Positions 1-8,954 of a stretch of 64,000 bases of DNA are shown here, in pieces. The stretch comes from Kaustia mangrovi (lineage in GTDB: Bacteria > Pseudomonadota > Alphaproteobacteria > Rhizobiales > Im1), in assembly GCF_015482775.1 (NCBI RefSeq), contig NZ_CP058214.1:930001-994000 (forward strand), given 5' to 3'. The stretch's first letter is position 1, and each line of letters opens with the position of its first letter. The notes beneath the pieces were generated by a model. That model was not told where the DNA came from. It searched no databases and saw nothing but the letters and a program-made list of their open reading frames with translations. The position numbers and the translations under genes were made by a program.

Positions 1-82
1 TGTCCCCCTCAGTCGTCATCCCTACAAAGTGAAGTCGGGCGGCACAAGTAGAGCGACTAAGTTGGTGCTGGCAATCACAGAA

Positions 83-2491
83 TCACCGCGCACGCCGCCT
101 TTGCCGCTTCTTTATGAGCCAGCTGTGATACGACTCTAAGCCAAGATAGAGTTGCTGAGTATAATCAGCCAAATGTCGCAAATTATCCATTCTTGCCAAG
201 CCGTGAGAAGCGATTTTGGCGCGCTTGCCCCCCTTCGCCTCCCACTCTGACTTAAGAGAATAAGCAGTGAACAACTCTGTACCTGTGAGCATAATGACAG
301 GTGCTCGTGTGCCGCGCTGGTTCGGTAGGTATTCTCGCCCCCAAGTGGCCAGTCTTCTTAGTCGCGCAATTTCCCGGTGCGAGAGATCGCTCGCCTCTTT
401 CATGGTGGCGAAGACAATAATTGAGCCAGGAAAACGCTTGGCGAGGCACTTCATTCTACCGACATCATCTCGCGTGAACGCTTCGCGGCTGAAACTCTTG
501 GCCTCGCCGAATACCGTCTCGGTAGGATAATCGTTGCCTAGGATTTGCTTGCGCTGATACCAGAGAATGACGTCAGCTTCGGGTTTGCACGTCGGTTCAA
601 GTTCCAGTTCTTGTCCAGCCGACCAAGTAATCTGGGCGCGCGTTCGTCCGATGACGGTGGCAAAGAAGCGAAGCGTGAGCGCCGCTGCGTAACCTCCTCC
701 CGCATAGTCAGGGAGAGCGAATGGGCCGACAAGGCGGTAGGACCAACGGGTATGCTGGCTTGAAGACGGGTCAATAACTGGAAACGGAAAGGACTGTAGA
801 CATAGACCGCAATTTACAGTGTGGCCAAGATCCTTCAGCTGGTGCCAGCTCCAGCTGGAACATTTTTCACATTTGATTTCGAGCCCGAGTTCAACCGCGT
901 TGCGCTGCACGAGAGTCTCGAAATTTTTGCGACGCCAAATGTCGCCTTTAGTGATGTTGTGGATGCGATTTCGAAATTCTTGGTGCTGTATGCTTCTTGA
1001 ACCTGGCTTTCGTGATATTTTATCGAGAAGCTGAACTATTTCGGGGTGAGCTATGCTCCTGACACCCCAGAAACCGCTGAGCGTTTTCACAATTTGCTGC
1101 GTTGCACGCCCGGAATCAGACTGTGAAGATCTCACATTTTTTGTTTCCAGCCACTTCCGTATAGTTGTTGCATCATCCGAAAATTGCCAGAACTGCGAAA
1201 CACCTCGGTACTTATGAAATACCACCAAGCCTTCGGTCGTTGACAGCAGATATTCCAAGTCGATATTCAGACGAGAGAATAGGCCATGCCGATGGTTAGT
1301 TGGATAGACAGTGGCGACTTGACCATTAAGTCCCCAATCTCGCAAATTGACGACATTGGCCCACCGGTGATCATTTCCGTACTCCGAGGCAAACTCCGGG
1401 TGCAGCCCTTCGAACCGCAGCTCAGGTTTCTCGGGATCGATTGGTGCATCAAAGGTTTTGCTGTCGGCCGACAGAGTCGGTCGCATTTCGCGCACAGTGA
1501 AACTCGGTGAAGATCGCCAAAGCGGTGGGTAACAATCCTGACGAACAATTGCCCCCTCGATCTCGACTCTGAAATGGGCACGATAGATGCGATCCAAATT
1601 CTCAGTTGGAATGGAGCGTGCGAACATCACGTGTGGCTGGATCATTACCCCGTTGGGGTTGTCGGGTAGGGGTCGATAATTCAGCTTTATGAATTCTTTT
1701 GCGAAAGCCGATAACTCTCCTGCCCATTGGACAGGAACTGGCAGAACATCGCGACGAGTGGCGCGAAGATTCCAGTAGTCAATTAGGTCCTGAGACTTTG
1801 TCGGATCCAGCACGAACAGCGCCGGATCGCTGAGATCGTGATAGCCGACGTTGAGCTTCGAATGTCCCATACGAAGTGCTGATCTTCTGCCTGATCGGAA
1901 GAATTCGGCGAGAGCGTCTCCATCCAGTACGACGGTCTCGGGATCGAAAGTATCGATGAAAGCGTTCTCAAAGTAGGCGAGGCCATCGGTTTTCGGGAAG
2001 TCGCCTGCCAAACAGGCACTGAAGGCATGAAATTTCTTCTCCCGCGCAGCTACATGCACAATTCCATGCTCATGCCGCCGTGTGAACTGGAACTCACTGC
2101 GGTAGAGATCGCGATAGAGGTCCATTACACTGAGGCCACTGCCGCGCTGGTCGCGATCTCCGTCACGCGTCAGGATATCAGATAGCTGAAGCACACGATC
2201 ATTCTCAAATCCCAAACCGGCGGCCAGGCCCATCGAGGCCTCTACGAGAAAATCTGGCTCAAAGAAATCAAGATAGCCATTGACTACCTGGACTGCAGTT
2301 TCAGTCACATGTTCATGGCGATCCCACCACGGAGGGATTTTCTTCATAATCGGAATAATAGGATTAAATTTTCCACCCCATAAGCACGTGTTGATCCGAA
2401 AGATTTCCAGAAGAGCGGCTGTATCTGTGGGCCGAACAAGAAACGCAAAGCGTATCGGCCTGAGTCGAACAGTTACGCTCATGTGTGACAT
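83..2491 (-). CDS. Large hypothetical protein with Cys4 zinc ribbon and PD-(D/E)XK-like nuclease C-terminus
   Basis: About 802 aa from an ATG at 2491. The frame stays open to a TTG at 2566 and another ATG sits at 2482; GGGGAA just upstream favours 2491 or 2482. I do not recognise the family of the first ~530 residues, which begin with a hydrophobic stretch followed by a LWGGKFNPIIP segment. Residues ~541-564 hold CxxC...CxxC (CEKC, CGLC), a zinc ribbon. The last ~165 residues contain D640 in EADVILW, then E663 and K665 in FGEAKSF, the spacing and context expected of a PD-(D/E)XK nuclease core, followed by a helix-rich basic tail (KKRQRRRAR). Base composition is visibly nearer 50% GC, unlike the ~67% of neighbours, so horizontal acquisition is likely. 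A DNA-cleaving role, possibly in defence, is inference only. Confidence 0.7.
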   Translation of the reverse strand: MSHMSVTVRLRPIRFAFLVRPTDTAALLEIFRINTCLWGGKFNPIIPIMKKIPPWWDRHEHVTETAVQVVNGYLDFFEPDFLVEASMGLAAGLGFENDRVLQLSDILTRDGDRDQRGSGLSVMDLYRDLYRSEFQFTRRHEHGIVHVAAREKKFHAFSACLAGDFPKTDGLAYFENAFIDTFDPETVVLDGDALAEFFRSGRRSALRMGHSKLNVGYHDLSDPALFVLDPTKSQDLIDYWNLRATRRDVLPVPVQWAGELSAFAKEFIKLNYRPLPDNPNGVMIQPHVMFARSIPTENLDRIYRAHFRVEIEGAIVRQDCYPPLWRSSPSFTVREMRPTLSADSKTFDAPIDPEKPELRFEGLHPEFASEYGNDHRWANVVNLRDWGLNGQVATVYPTNHRHGLFSRLNIDLEYLLSTTEGLVVFHKYRGVSQFWQFSDDATTIRKWLETKNVRSSQSDSGRATQQIVKTLSGFWGVRSIAHPEIVQLLDKISRKPGSRSIQHQEFRNRIHNITKGDIWRRKNFETLVQRNAVELGLEIKCEKCSSWSWHQLKDLGHTVNCGLCLQSFPFPVIDPSSSQHTRWSYRLVGPFALPDYAGGGYAAALTLRFFATVIGRTRAQITWSAGQELELEPTCKPEADVILWYQRKQILGNDYPTETVFGEAKSFSREAFTRDDVGRMKCLAKRFPGSIIVFATMKEASDLSHREIARLRRLATWGREYLPNQRGTRAPVIMLTGTELFTAYSLKSEWEAKGGKRAKIASHGLARMDNLRHLADYTQQLYLGLESYHSWLIKKRQRRRAR

Positions 2492-2739
2492 GCGTTCCCC
2501 GAACTTTTTTTGTGCCCCAAGCCCCTTAATGTCGCTTCTACTTGATACTGCGTCAATCAGCGACAATAGCGCTTTCTCATGCTAGTACCCGTTCGGCCAC
2601 CAGGCAGCCCGTCTCGGCGACCTTGTCGGGAGCGGCATGGGCCCGCTCTTGCCACCTTCTGCCGCGCACGCTATCCCTTGCCCTGACGCGCGCCGCGACC
2701 CACAATAATTCCTAAAGCATTCGGAGGCTCTGAACCATC

Positions 2740-3963
2740 ATGACCCAGGCTCTTTCCCAGACGGACAGTCCCAAGGCCGTCGAGACGCTGCCCAAGGAGT
2801 TCAACTGGGAGGATCCCCTCGATCTGGAGGGCCAGCTCACCGAAGAGGAGCGGATGATCCGCGACAGCGTGCGCGCCTATTGCGACGACAAGCTCATGCC
2901 GCGCGTGCTCTCCGGCTTCCGCGAGGAGCGCTTCGACCGGGAGATCATGAGCGAGCTCGGCGAGCTGGGTCTCCTCGGCATCATGGTGCCGGAGGAATAT
3001 GGCGGCGCGGGGCTCGACTACGTGGCCTATGGCCTTGCCGCGCGCGAGATCGAGCGCGTCGATTCCGGCTACCGCTCGGCCATGAGCGTCCAGAACAGCC
3101 TCGTCATGCACCCGATCTACGCCTATGGCTTGGAGGAGCAGAGGAAGGCCTATCTGCCCAAGCTCGCCACCGGCGAGATGGTCGGCTGCTTCGGGCTGAC
3201 CGAGCCCGACCACGGCTCCGACCCCGGCGGCATGAAGACGCGGGCGAAGCGCGTGCCCGGCGGCTTCGTGCTGAACGGCGCGAAGACCTGGATCACCAAT
3301 TCGCCGATCTCCGACATCGCCGTCGTCTGGGCGAAGCTGGAGGACGAGGGCATTCACGGCTTCGTCGTGGAGCGCGGCGCGGACGGCTTCTCCACCCCCG
3401 CCATCGAGGGCAAGGTGTCGCTTCGCGCCTCGATCACCGGCGAGATCGTGCTCGACGACGTGAAGGTGCCCGAGACCGCCATCCTGCCCAATGCGCGCGG
3501 CCTCGGCGGCCCCTTCGGCTGCCTCAACAAGGCGCGCTACGGCATCGCCTGGGGCGCGATGGGGGCGGCGGAGTTCTGCTGGCACGCCGCGCGCGACTAC
3601 ACGCTGGAGCGCAAGCAGTTCGACCGGCCGCTCGCCGCCAACCAGCTCATCCAGAAGAAGCTCGCCGACATGCAGACCGAGATCGCGCTGGGCCTGCAGG
3701 GCGCGCTGGCGCTCGGGCGGATGCTGGAGGCCGGCAAGGCCGCCCCGCCATCCATCTCGCTCATGAAGCGCAACAATTGCGGCAAGGCGCTCGACGTCGC
3801 CCGCATGGCGCGCGACATGCACGGCGGCAACGGCATCTCCGACGAGTACCATGTGATCCGCCACATGGTGAACCTGGAGACCGTCAACACCTATGAGGGC
3901 ACCCACGACGTCCACGCCCTGATCCTGGGGCGCGCGCAGACCGGCCTCCAGGCCTTCTGCTGA
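2740..3963 (+). CDS. gcdH: Glutaryl-CoA dehydrogenase
   Basis: 407 aa FAD flavoprotein of the acyl-CoA dehydrogenase family that oxidises and decarboxylates glutaryl-CoA to crotonyl-CoA in lysine, tryptophan and hydroxylysine degradation. The assignment over other acyl-CoA dehydrogenases rests on the signature around [10 protein letters not shown], whose arginine binds the glutaryl carboxylate in characterised enzymes, and on the C-terminal [17 protein letters not shown] with the catalytic glutamate at about residue 386. FAD-binding features [13 protein letters not shown] and TWITNSP are present. The length is normal for bacterial GcdH without a mitochondrial transit peptide. It stands alone, downstream of the low-GC gene and transcribed away from it; a GGAGG lies about 12 bases before the ATG. 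Confidence 0.93.
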   Translation: MTQALSQTDSPKAVETLPKEFNWEDPLDLEGQLTEEERMIRDSVRAYCDDKLMPRVLSGFREERFDREIMSELGELGLLGIMVPEEYGGAGLDYVAYGLAAREIERVDSGYRSAMSVQNSLVMHPIYAYGLEEQRKAYLPKLATGEMVGCFGLTEPDHGSDPGGMKTRAKRVPGGFVLNGAKTWITNSPISDIAVVWAKLEDEGIHGFVVERGADGFSTPAIEGKVSLRASITGEIVLDDVKVPETAILPNARGLGGPFGCLNKARYGIAWGAMGAAEFCWHAARDYTLERKQFDRPLAANQLIQKKLADMQTEIALGLQGALALGRMLEAGKAAPPSISLMKRNNCGKALDVARMARDMHGGNGISDEYHVIRHMVNLETVNTYEGTHDVHALILGRAQTGLQAFC

Positions 3964-3980
3964 CCGCCTGTCCCGGACGC

Positions 3981-4014
3981 CCGCGCCCGCCCTGGAACCT
4001 TTCCGCGGGCGCGG
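3981..4014 (+). terminator. Candidate hairpin terminator after gcdH
   Basis: Perfect 10-bp stem CCGCGCCCGC / GCGGGCGCGG with a 14-base loop, 18 bases after the gcdH stop. The following bases (CCGTTATTG) give only a weak U tract, so it may be a Rho-dependent or inefficient terminator. Confidence 0.45.
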
Positions 4015-4185
4015 CCGTTATTGACGGCGAGGCCGTGGACGCTTGCTTGCGCGCCAGCCGGCAGGGGTCTACTGTCTCGCGCGGGACAAAGCCTTTCCAA
4101 GGGGGACGGCCCGAGCCGGCGCCGGGCCCCCCGCAAAACCGTCACCCACCACGATTGTCCGGAGACTCACGAAGGAGGCGTTCCA

Positions 4186-4782
4186 GTGGCTTTCGAACTT
4201 CCCGATCTGCCCTATCCTCACGACGCGCTTCAGCCCTACATGTCGGCTGAGACGCTCGAATACCATCACGACAAGCACCACAAGGCCTATGTCGACAACG
4301 GCAACAAGCTGCTCCAGGGCTCAGGGCTGGAGGGCAAGTCGCTGGAAGAGGTCGTGAAGGGGGCCTACGGCTCCAATCAGGGCCTGTTCAACAATGCTGG
4401 CCAGCACTTCAACCACCTCCATTTCTGGAAGTGGATGAAGCCGAATGGCGGCGGCGCCATCCCCGGCGCGCTGGAGGCCAAGATCAAGGAGGATCTGGGC
4501 TCCGTCGACGCGTTCAAGGAGGCCTTCATCCAGGCCGGCGTCGGCCAGTTCGGCTCCGGCTGGTGCTGGCTTGCGCTGAAGAACGGCAAGCTGGAGGTCA
4601 TGAAGACCCCGAATGGCGAGAACCCGCTCGTCAACGACGCGACGCCGCTGCTCGGCTGCGACGTGTGGGAGCATTCCTACTATATCGACTACCGCAACCG
4701 CCGGCCGGACTATCTGAAGGCGTTCGTGGAGAACCTGGTGAACTGGGAGTATGTCGCGGAGCTTTATGACGCGGCGAGCTGA
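4186..4782 (+). CDS. sodB: Superoxide dismutase, Fe-type (Fe/Mn family)
   Basis: 198 aa. The GTG start at 4186 is chosen because AAGGAGG lies 7 bases upstream and the protein then begins VAFELPDLPYPHDALQP, the usual SOD start; the frame extends upstream without family similarity. The enzyme dismutates superoxide to peroxide and oxygen in the cytoplasm. Metal ligands are visible: His in the YHHDKHHKAYV helix, His in NNAGQHFNH, and Asp and His in DVWEHSYYIDYRNRRPDYL. The glutamine in NNAGQ occupies the position typical of Fe-SODs (Mn-SODs have Gly there and a later Gln, absent here in KTPNGENPL), so Fe or cambialistic use is favoured. It is followed by a strong terminator and is probably monocistronic. 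Confidence 0.95.
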   Translation: MAFELPDLPYPHDALQPYMSAETLEYHHDKHHKAYVDNGNKLLQGSGLEGKSLEEVVKGAYGSNQGLFNNAGQHFNHLHFWKWMKPNGGGAIPGALEAKIKEDLGSVDAFKEAFIQAGVGQFGSGWCWLALKNGKLEVMKTPNGENPLVNDATPLLGCDVWEHSYYIDYRNRRPDYLKAFVENLVNWEYVAELYDAAS

Positions 4783-4814
4783 GCTTGCCCGCACCGGGTT
4801 GATTCTCTAATTAG

Positions 4815-4850
4815 GCGGGGCGCGCATATGGTCGCGCCCCGCTTTGTCTT
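4815..4850 (+). terminator. Rho-independent terminator of sodB
   Basis: Perfect 10-bp stem GCGGGGCGCG / CGCGCCCCGC (4815-4824, 4833-4842) with an 8-base loop and a TTTGTCTTC tail. An in-frame ATG for ribBA (4828) falls in the loop, which argues that the real ribBA start is further downstream. Confidence 0.85.
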
Positions 4851-4875
4851 CATCTCTACCGATCACGGACGCCCC

Positions 4876-6012
4876 ATGACCACGCCCGACCTCACCGCCC
4901 TCGACCCAGTCGACGATGCCGTCGCCGCCATCCGCGAGGGCGAGATGGTCGTGGTGGTCGACGATGCGGACCGGGAGAACGAGGGCGACCTCATCATGGC
5001 CGCCGCGCGCGCGACGCCGGAGCAGACCGCCTTCATGATCCGCCATACGAGCGGCATCATCTGCGCGCCGCTCACCGCCGCGGAGGCGCGCCGGCTCAAG
5101 CTCGACCCGATGGTCGCGGCCAACGACGCCCCGCTCGGCACCGCCTTCACCGTGTCGGTCGACTACAGGCACGGGCTGACCACCGGCATCTCCGCGGAGG
5201 AGCGCTGCAACACCGTGCGCGCGCTCGCCAACGGCAATGCCGGCGCGGACGATTTCGTGCGCCCCGGCCATGTCTTCCCGCTGATCGCCAAGCGCGGCGG
5301 CGTGCTCATGCGCTCCGGCCACACCGAAGCCGCCGTGGATCTCGCCAAGCTGGCCGACCTGCCGCCCGTCGGCGTCATCGGCGAGCTGGTCAATGACGAC
5401 GGCACCGTCAAGCGCGGGCCGGACGTGGTGGCCTTCGCCCGCGAGCACGGGCTGAAGATCATTTCCGTGGCCGACCTCATCGCCTACCGCCAGGCGCGCG
5501 AGCGCCTCGTGGAGCGCACCGCGGAATTCGCGGTCGACACGCCCGTCGGCCCCGCCCGCGCCATCGCCTACGCCACCCCCTTCGATACCGTGCAGCACAT
5601 CGCCGTGGTCTTCGGACCCGTCGGCGACGGGCGTGCCGTCGTCACCCGGCTCCACCGCGAGGACGTCGTCGACGACGTGTTCGGCGGCCGCGAGACGCTC
5701 AATGCCGTCTACGACCGGTTCAAGGCGGAAGGCCGCGGCGTGCTCGTCTATCTGCGCGAGGGCGCGGCCGGCGTGCCCGCGGCCAGCTTCTCCGGCGGCA
5801 CCGCAGACGCCGACGTCGACGAGGAGACCGCGAGCAAGCGGGCGCGCGACCAGGCCTGGAAGGATATCGGGCTCGGCGCACAGATCCTGCGCGATCTCGG
5901 CGTCTCCTCGATCCGGCTTCTGGCCACCTCGACGCGCCGCTATGTCGGCCTGACCGGCTTCGGTATCGAGATCGCGGAGACCGTCCTCATCGACCGCGAG
6001 GACAATGGCTGA
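4876..6012 (+). CDS. ribB: 3,4-dihydroxy-2-butanone-4-phosphate synthase with degenerate GTP cyclohydrolase II domain (RibBA-type)
   Basis: 378 aa from the ATG at 4876; the upstream ATG at 4828 lies in the sodB terminator loop and is rejected. Residues 1-210 are a complete DHBP synthase (RibB) with the acidic loop [15 protein letters not shown], the [10 protein letters not shown] segment and RPGHVFPL, which converts ribulose-5-phosphate to the 4-carbon riboflavin precursor. Residues 215-378 align with GTP cyclohydrolase II but the zinc-binding cysteine cluster of RibA is missing: where active enzymes read HSECLTGD...CDCG this one has [16 protein letters not shown]. The second domain is therefore unlikely to hydrolyse GTP and a separate RibA must exist. 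This fused, half-inactive architecture is known in alphaproteobacteria. No FMN riboswitch is evident upstream. Confidence 0.88.
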   Translation: MTTPDLTALDPVDDAVAAIREGEMVVVVDDADRENEGDLIMAAARATPEQTAFMIRHTSGIICAPLTAAEARRLKLDPMVAANDAPLGTAFTVSVDYRHGLTTGISAEERCNTVRALANGNAGADDFVRPGHVFPLIAKRGGVLMRSGHTEAAVDLAKLADLPPVGVIGELVNDDGTVKRGPDVVAFAREHGLKIISVADLIAYRQARERLVERTAEFAVDTPVGPARAIAYATPFDTVQHIAVVFGPVGDGRAVVTRLHREDVVDDVFGGRETLNAVYDRFKAEGRGVLVYLREGAAGVPAASFSGGTADADVDEETASKRARDQAWKDIGLGAQILRDLGVSSIRLLATSTRRYVGLTGFGIEIAETVLIDREDNG

Positions 6013-6060
6013 GCCGCCCCGGCGGCGCCGCCCGCGCCCCGTACGCGATACGGGCATGTA

Positions 6061-6085
6061 TTGACAATTCTCTACCTATGGTAGA
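6061..6085 (+). promoter_or_regulatory. TTGACA box next to a 15-bp palindrome upstream of the Mo-hydroxylase genes
   Basis: TTGACA at 6061-6066 matches a -35 element, and TCTACC-TAT-GGTAGA (6071-6085) is a perfect inverted repeat immediately downstream, where a repressor would block polymerase. No convincing -10 at 16-18 bases is seen; the region to 6190 is AT-rich (several TATA/ATAAT matches). Promoter identity is tentative. Confidence 0.35.
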
Positions 6086-6199
6086 AAAGCGCTGCCATAT
6101 CGGCGAATGCGGCGAAATTGCCGCGGCTTTCGCCGGCTTTTTATATAGAGAATACATCTTGTTCGATAATAATAGCGGGACACGATCCGGAGCCCGGCC

Positions 6200-6664
6200 A
6201 TGGCATTCACCTTGATCGTGAACGGCGAAAGCCACACCGTTCGCGCCGCCGGCGACACACCGTTGCTGTGGGTGCTGCGCGACGAGCTGGCCCTGACCGG
6301 CACGAAATACGGCTGCGACAGCGGCCTGTGCGGCATCTGCATGGTGCATGTCGATGGCGAGACCCGCCCCTCCTGCGCCATGACGCTGGCGGAGGCCGCC
6401 GGCCGCTCCGTCACCACCATAGAGGGGCTCCACGGCCCGCTCGCGGAGACGCTGCGCGCGGCCTGGCGCGAGCTCGAGGTCTCGCAATGCGGCTATTGCC
6501 AGACCGGCCAGATCATGGCCGCCGCCGCGCTTCTCGCAGCCAGCCCCGCCCCGGACGACGCCCAGATCGACCGGGTGATGGACGCGGTCGTGTGCCGCTG
6601 CGCCGCCTATCGCCGCATCCGCGCGGCCATCTACAGGACAAGCCGGCCCGGGGGTGAACCGTGA
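6200..6664 (+). CDS. (2Fe-2S)-binding subunit of a molybdenum hydroxylase (IorA/CoxS-like)
   Basis: 154 aa small subunit of a xanthine-oxidase-family enzyme, carrying two [2Fe-2S] clusters that pass electrons from the Mo site. The N-terminal plant-ferredoxin-like cluster ligands are in YGCDSGLCGICMVHVDG plus a later PSC; the C-terminal four-helix cluster uses CGYC (in QCGYCQTGQIM) and CRC (in VVCRCAAYRRIRAAI). Spacing matches isoquinoline 1-oxidoreductase alpha subunits. Its last codons overlap the start of the large subunit by 4 bases, indicating translational coupling. No FAD (CoxM) subunit or cytochrome gene follows, as in Ior-type two-subunit enzymes. The substrate cannot be deduced. Confidence 0.88.
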   Translation: MAFTLIVNGESHTVRAAGDTPLLWVLRDELALTGTKYGCDSGLCGICMVHVDGETRPSCAMTLAEAAGRSVTTIEGLHGPLAETLRAAWRELEVSQCGYCQTGQIMAAAALLAASPAPDDAQIDRVMDAVVCRCAAYRRIRAAIYRTSRPGGEP

Positions 6665-8853
6665 CCGCCGAGCGCACCCTCGCAGCATCCCCCGCCGGAA
6701 TTCCGCCCCGCCTCACCCGCCGCGGCTTCCTCGCCAGCGCCGGTGCCGCCGGTGCGGGTCTCGTCATCGGCATGGCGGTCCCGGCCAGCGGGGTCCGCGG
6801 CCAGGAGCCCGCTGCAAGCGACCGCTTCGATCCCTTCGTCAGGATCGGGACCGACGACACGGTGACCGTGATCGTCAAGCATCTCGAAATGGGACAGGGC
6901 GTGGCGACCGGTCTTGCCATGCTCGTCGCCGAGGAGCTCGACGCCTCGTGGGCGCAGATGCGCACCGAGTTCGCCCCCGTCGACGTCTCGCTCTACGCCA
7001 ATCCGATGCTGCACGGCATGCAGGCGACCGCGGAGTCCACCTCCATGGCCAATGCCTTCATGCAGTATCGCGAGGCCGGCGCGCTCGCGCGCGCGGCACT
7101 GATAGCCGCGGCGGCTGAGGCATGGTCCGTGCCGGCCGCGGAAATCTCGGCGAAGGACGGTCTCCTGTCCCATCCCGGCCAGACCTCGGCGAGCTTCGGC
7201 GCGTTCGCCGACCGGGCCGGGTCTGTGGCGGTTCCCGACTCCGTGACCGTCAAGCCGGATACGGAGTTCTCCCTCATCGGCGCCAGACACGCCCGGCTCG
7301 ATACACCCGCCAAGATCAACGGCAATGCGCTGTTCGCCTCCGACATCATGGAGGACGACATGCTGGTCGCCGTCGTCGCCCGCCCGCCCCGCTTCGGCGC
7401 GGCCGTCGCCGCGTTCGACGACGGGCAGGCCCGCAAGGTGGAGGGCGTGGAGGATGTCGTGCAGATCCCGGGCGGGATCGCCGTTCTGGCGCGCTCCACA
7501 TGGCCCGCACTCAAGGCCCGCTCGAAACTCTCCATCACCTGGGACGAGAGCGGCGCGGAAACGCGCAGCACGCGCGATCTGTGGGCGGACTATCACGACC
7601 GCGCAGCGACCCCCGGCAAGCCGGTGCGCACCGAGGGCAGCGTGTCGACCGCCCTCAAGGGCGCTCCGACGGCGCTGGAGGCCAATTTCCGGTTTCCCTA
7701 TCTGGCCCATGCCCCCATGGAGCCCCTGTCCTCCGTCATCCGGTTCACGGGCGACCGTGCCGAGGTCTGGGCTGCCTCGCAGACGCCCTCGCTCGACCGC
7801 ACGAATGTCGCGACCGTCCTCCAGCTCGCCCCCGAACAGGTTTCCATAGAGACATTGGATGCCGGCGGCTCCTTCGGCAGGCGTGGCTGCTTCGACTCCC
7901 ACTATCTGACGGAGGCCGCCCATATCGCCAGGGCCCACGGGCAGGGCCGGCGCATCAAGACCGTCTGGACGCGCGGCGACGACATTGCCGGCGGATATTA
8001 CCGTCCGATGGCGCTGCACCATGTCCGGGCGGCGCTCGACAAGAATGGCATGCCGACCGCCTGGTATCACCGCATCGTCAGCCAGTCGATCTTCACCGGG
8101 ACCGGTCTGGAGGCTGCAGTCTCCAGGGACGGCATCGACCGGTCGCCGGCCGGCGGCGTGGAGCACATTCCCTATGCCATTCCCAACCTCCAGGTCGAGC
8201 TGCACACGGTGGACACCGGCGTGCCCGTCATGCGCTGGCGCTCCATGGCGCACTCCCATGCCGCCTATGTCGTGGAGACCTTCATCGACGAGCTGGCCGC
8301 GACCGCCGGCAAGGACCCCGTTGAGTATCGCCTCGGCCTGCTCGCAACGGCCCCGCGCCTCAAGGCGGTCCTGAGCCTGGCCGCGGAGAAGGCCGGCTGG
8401 GGTACGCCGCTTGCCGACGGGCGCTACCGGGGCGTTGCCGCGCACAGCTCGTTCGGCACCTCCGTCGCCCAGATCGCCGAGATCGCGCTTGACCGGACCG
8501 GCCGGCTCAAGGTCGAGCGCGTCGTCTGCGCGCTCGATTGCGGGCTCGCCATCAATCCGGACCAGGTTCGCGCCCAGATGGAAAGCGCCGTGGGATTCGG
8601 GCTCGGCGCCGCCCTGCGCAACGCCATCACGCTCGACGAGGGCCGGGTGGCGGAAACCGATTTCGACAGCTACCAGCCGCTGCGCATGAGCGACATGCCG
8701 GAGGTCGAGGTCCATATCGTCGCCTCCGCCGAACCGCCGACGGGCGCCGGCATATGCGGCGTGCCGCCGATCGCGCCGGCCGTCGCCAACGCGATCTCCT
8801 CGGCCACCGGCCGCCGCATCCGCATGCTGCCCTTCCTGCCGACGAAGCGATAG
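6661..8853 (+). CDS. Molybdopterin-binding large subunit of an IorB-type molybdenum hydroxylase, TAT-exported
   Basis: 730 aa, single-chain large subunit with duplicated Mo-cofactor-binding domains. A twin-arginine signal ([16 protein letters not shown]) near residues 18-35 indicates folded export to the periplasm. Family landmarks include [43 protein letters not shown] and, at the end, [13 protein letters not shown]. Just before that segment most relatives have GxGEPG with the glutamate that acts as base at the Mo centre; here the DNA reads GAGICG, so Glu is replaced by Ile. Either this is a divergent subfamily with a different mechanism or the enzyme is impaired. The gene overlaps the Fe-S subunit and is followed by a TAXI-TRAP transporter that might import a related substrate, though a 15-bp hairpin separates the two units. 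Confidence 0.85.
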   Translation: MTAERTLAASPAGIPPRLTRRGFLASAGAAGAGLVIGMAVPASGVRGQEPAASDRFDPFVRIGTDDTVTVIVKHLEMGQGVATGLAMLVAEELDASWAQMRTEFAPVDVSLYANPMLHGMQATAESTSMANAFMQYREAGALARAALIAAAAEAWSVPAAEISAKDGLLSHPGQTSASFGAFADRAGSVAVPDSVTVKPDTEFSLIGARHARLDTPAKINGNALFASDIMEDDMLVAVVARPPRFGAAVAAFDDGQARKVEGVEDVVQIPGGIAVLARSTWPALKARSKLSITWDESGAETRSTRDLWADYHDRAATPGKPVRTEGSVSTALKGAPTALEANFRFPYLAHAPMEPLSSVIRFTGDRAEVWAASQTPSLDRTNVATVLQLAPEQVSIETLDAGGSFGRRGCFDSHYLTEAAHIARAHGQGRRIKTVWTRGDDIAGGYYRPMALHHVRAALDKNGMPTAWYHRIVSQSIFTGTGLEAAVSRDGIDRSPAGGVEHIPYAIPNLQVELHTVDTGVPVMRWRSMAHSHAAYVVETFIDELAATAGKDPVEYRLGLLATAPRLKAVLSLAAEKAGWGTPLADGRYRGVAAHSSFGTSVAQIAEIALDRTGRLKVERVVCALDCGLAINPDQVRAQMESAVGFGLGAALRNAITLDEGRVAETDFDSYQPLRMSDMPEVEVHIVASAEPPTGAGICGVPPIAPAVANAISSATGRRIRMLPFLPTKR

Positions 8854-8892
8854 GTCCCGCCTCACCCGACGCTTGACGCGCGCGCCCTCCTG

Positions 8893-8933
8893 GGGCTTTG
8901 TGCGCCCGGGGAACACCGGGGCGCACAAAGCCC
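8893..8933 (+). repeat. 15-bp perfect inverted repeat between Mo-hydroxylase and TAXI gene
   Basis: GGGCTTTGTGCGCCC and its exact complement flank an 11-base loop (8908-8918). It starts 40 bases after the large-subunit stop and ends just before the AGGAGGA ribosome-binding site of the next gene. There is no U tract on either strand, so it could be a mRNA-processing or stabilising hairpin, a weak terminator, or an operator. Confidence 0.7.
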
Positions 8934-8954
8934 GTCAAGAACCAGGAGGAACCG

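Noticed and set aside
4876-6012. ribBA as a pseudogene because of the degenerate second domain
   Set aside because: The frame is complete, the RibB half is fully conserved, and RibBA proteins with an inactive second domain are known in alphaproteobacteria.
6013-6199. FMN riboswitch or other known riboswitch near ribBA
   Set aside because: No FMN-aptamer consensus was seen on either side of ribBA; the AT-rich segment after the gene looks like a promoter region for the Mo-hydroxylase genes.
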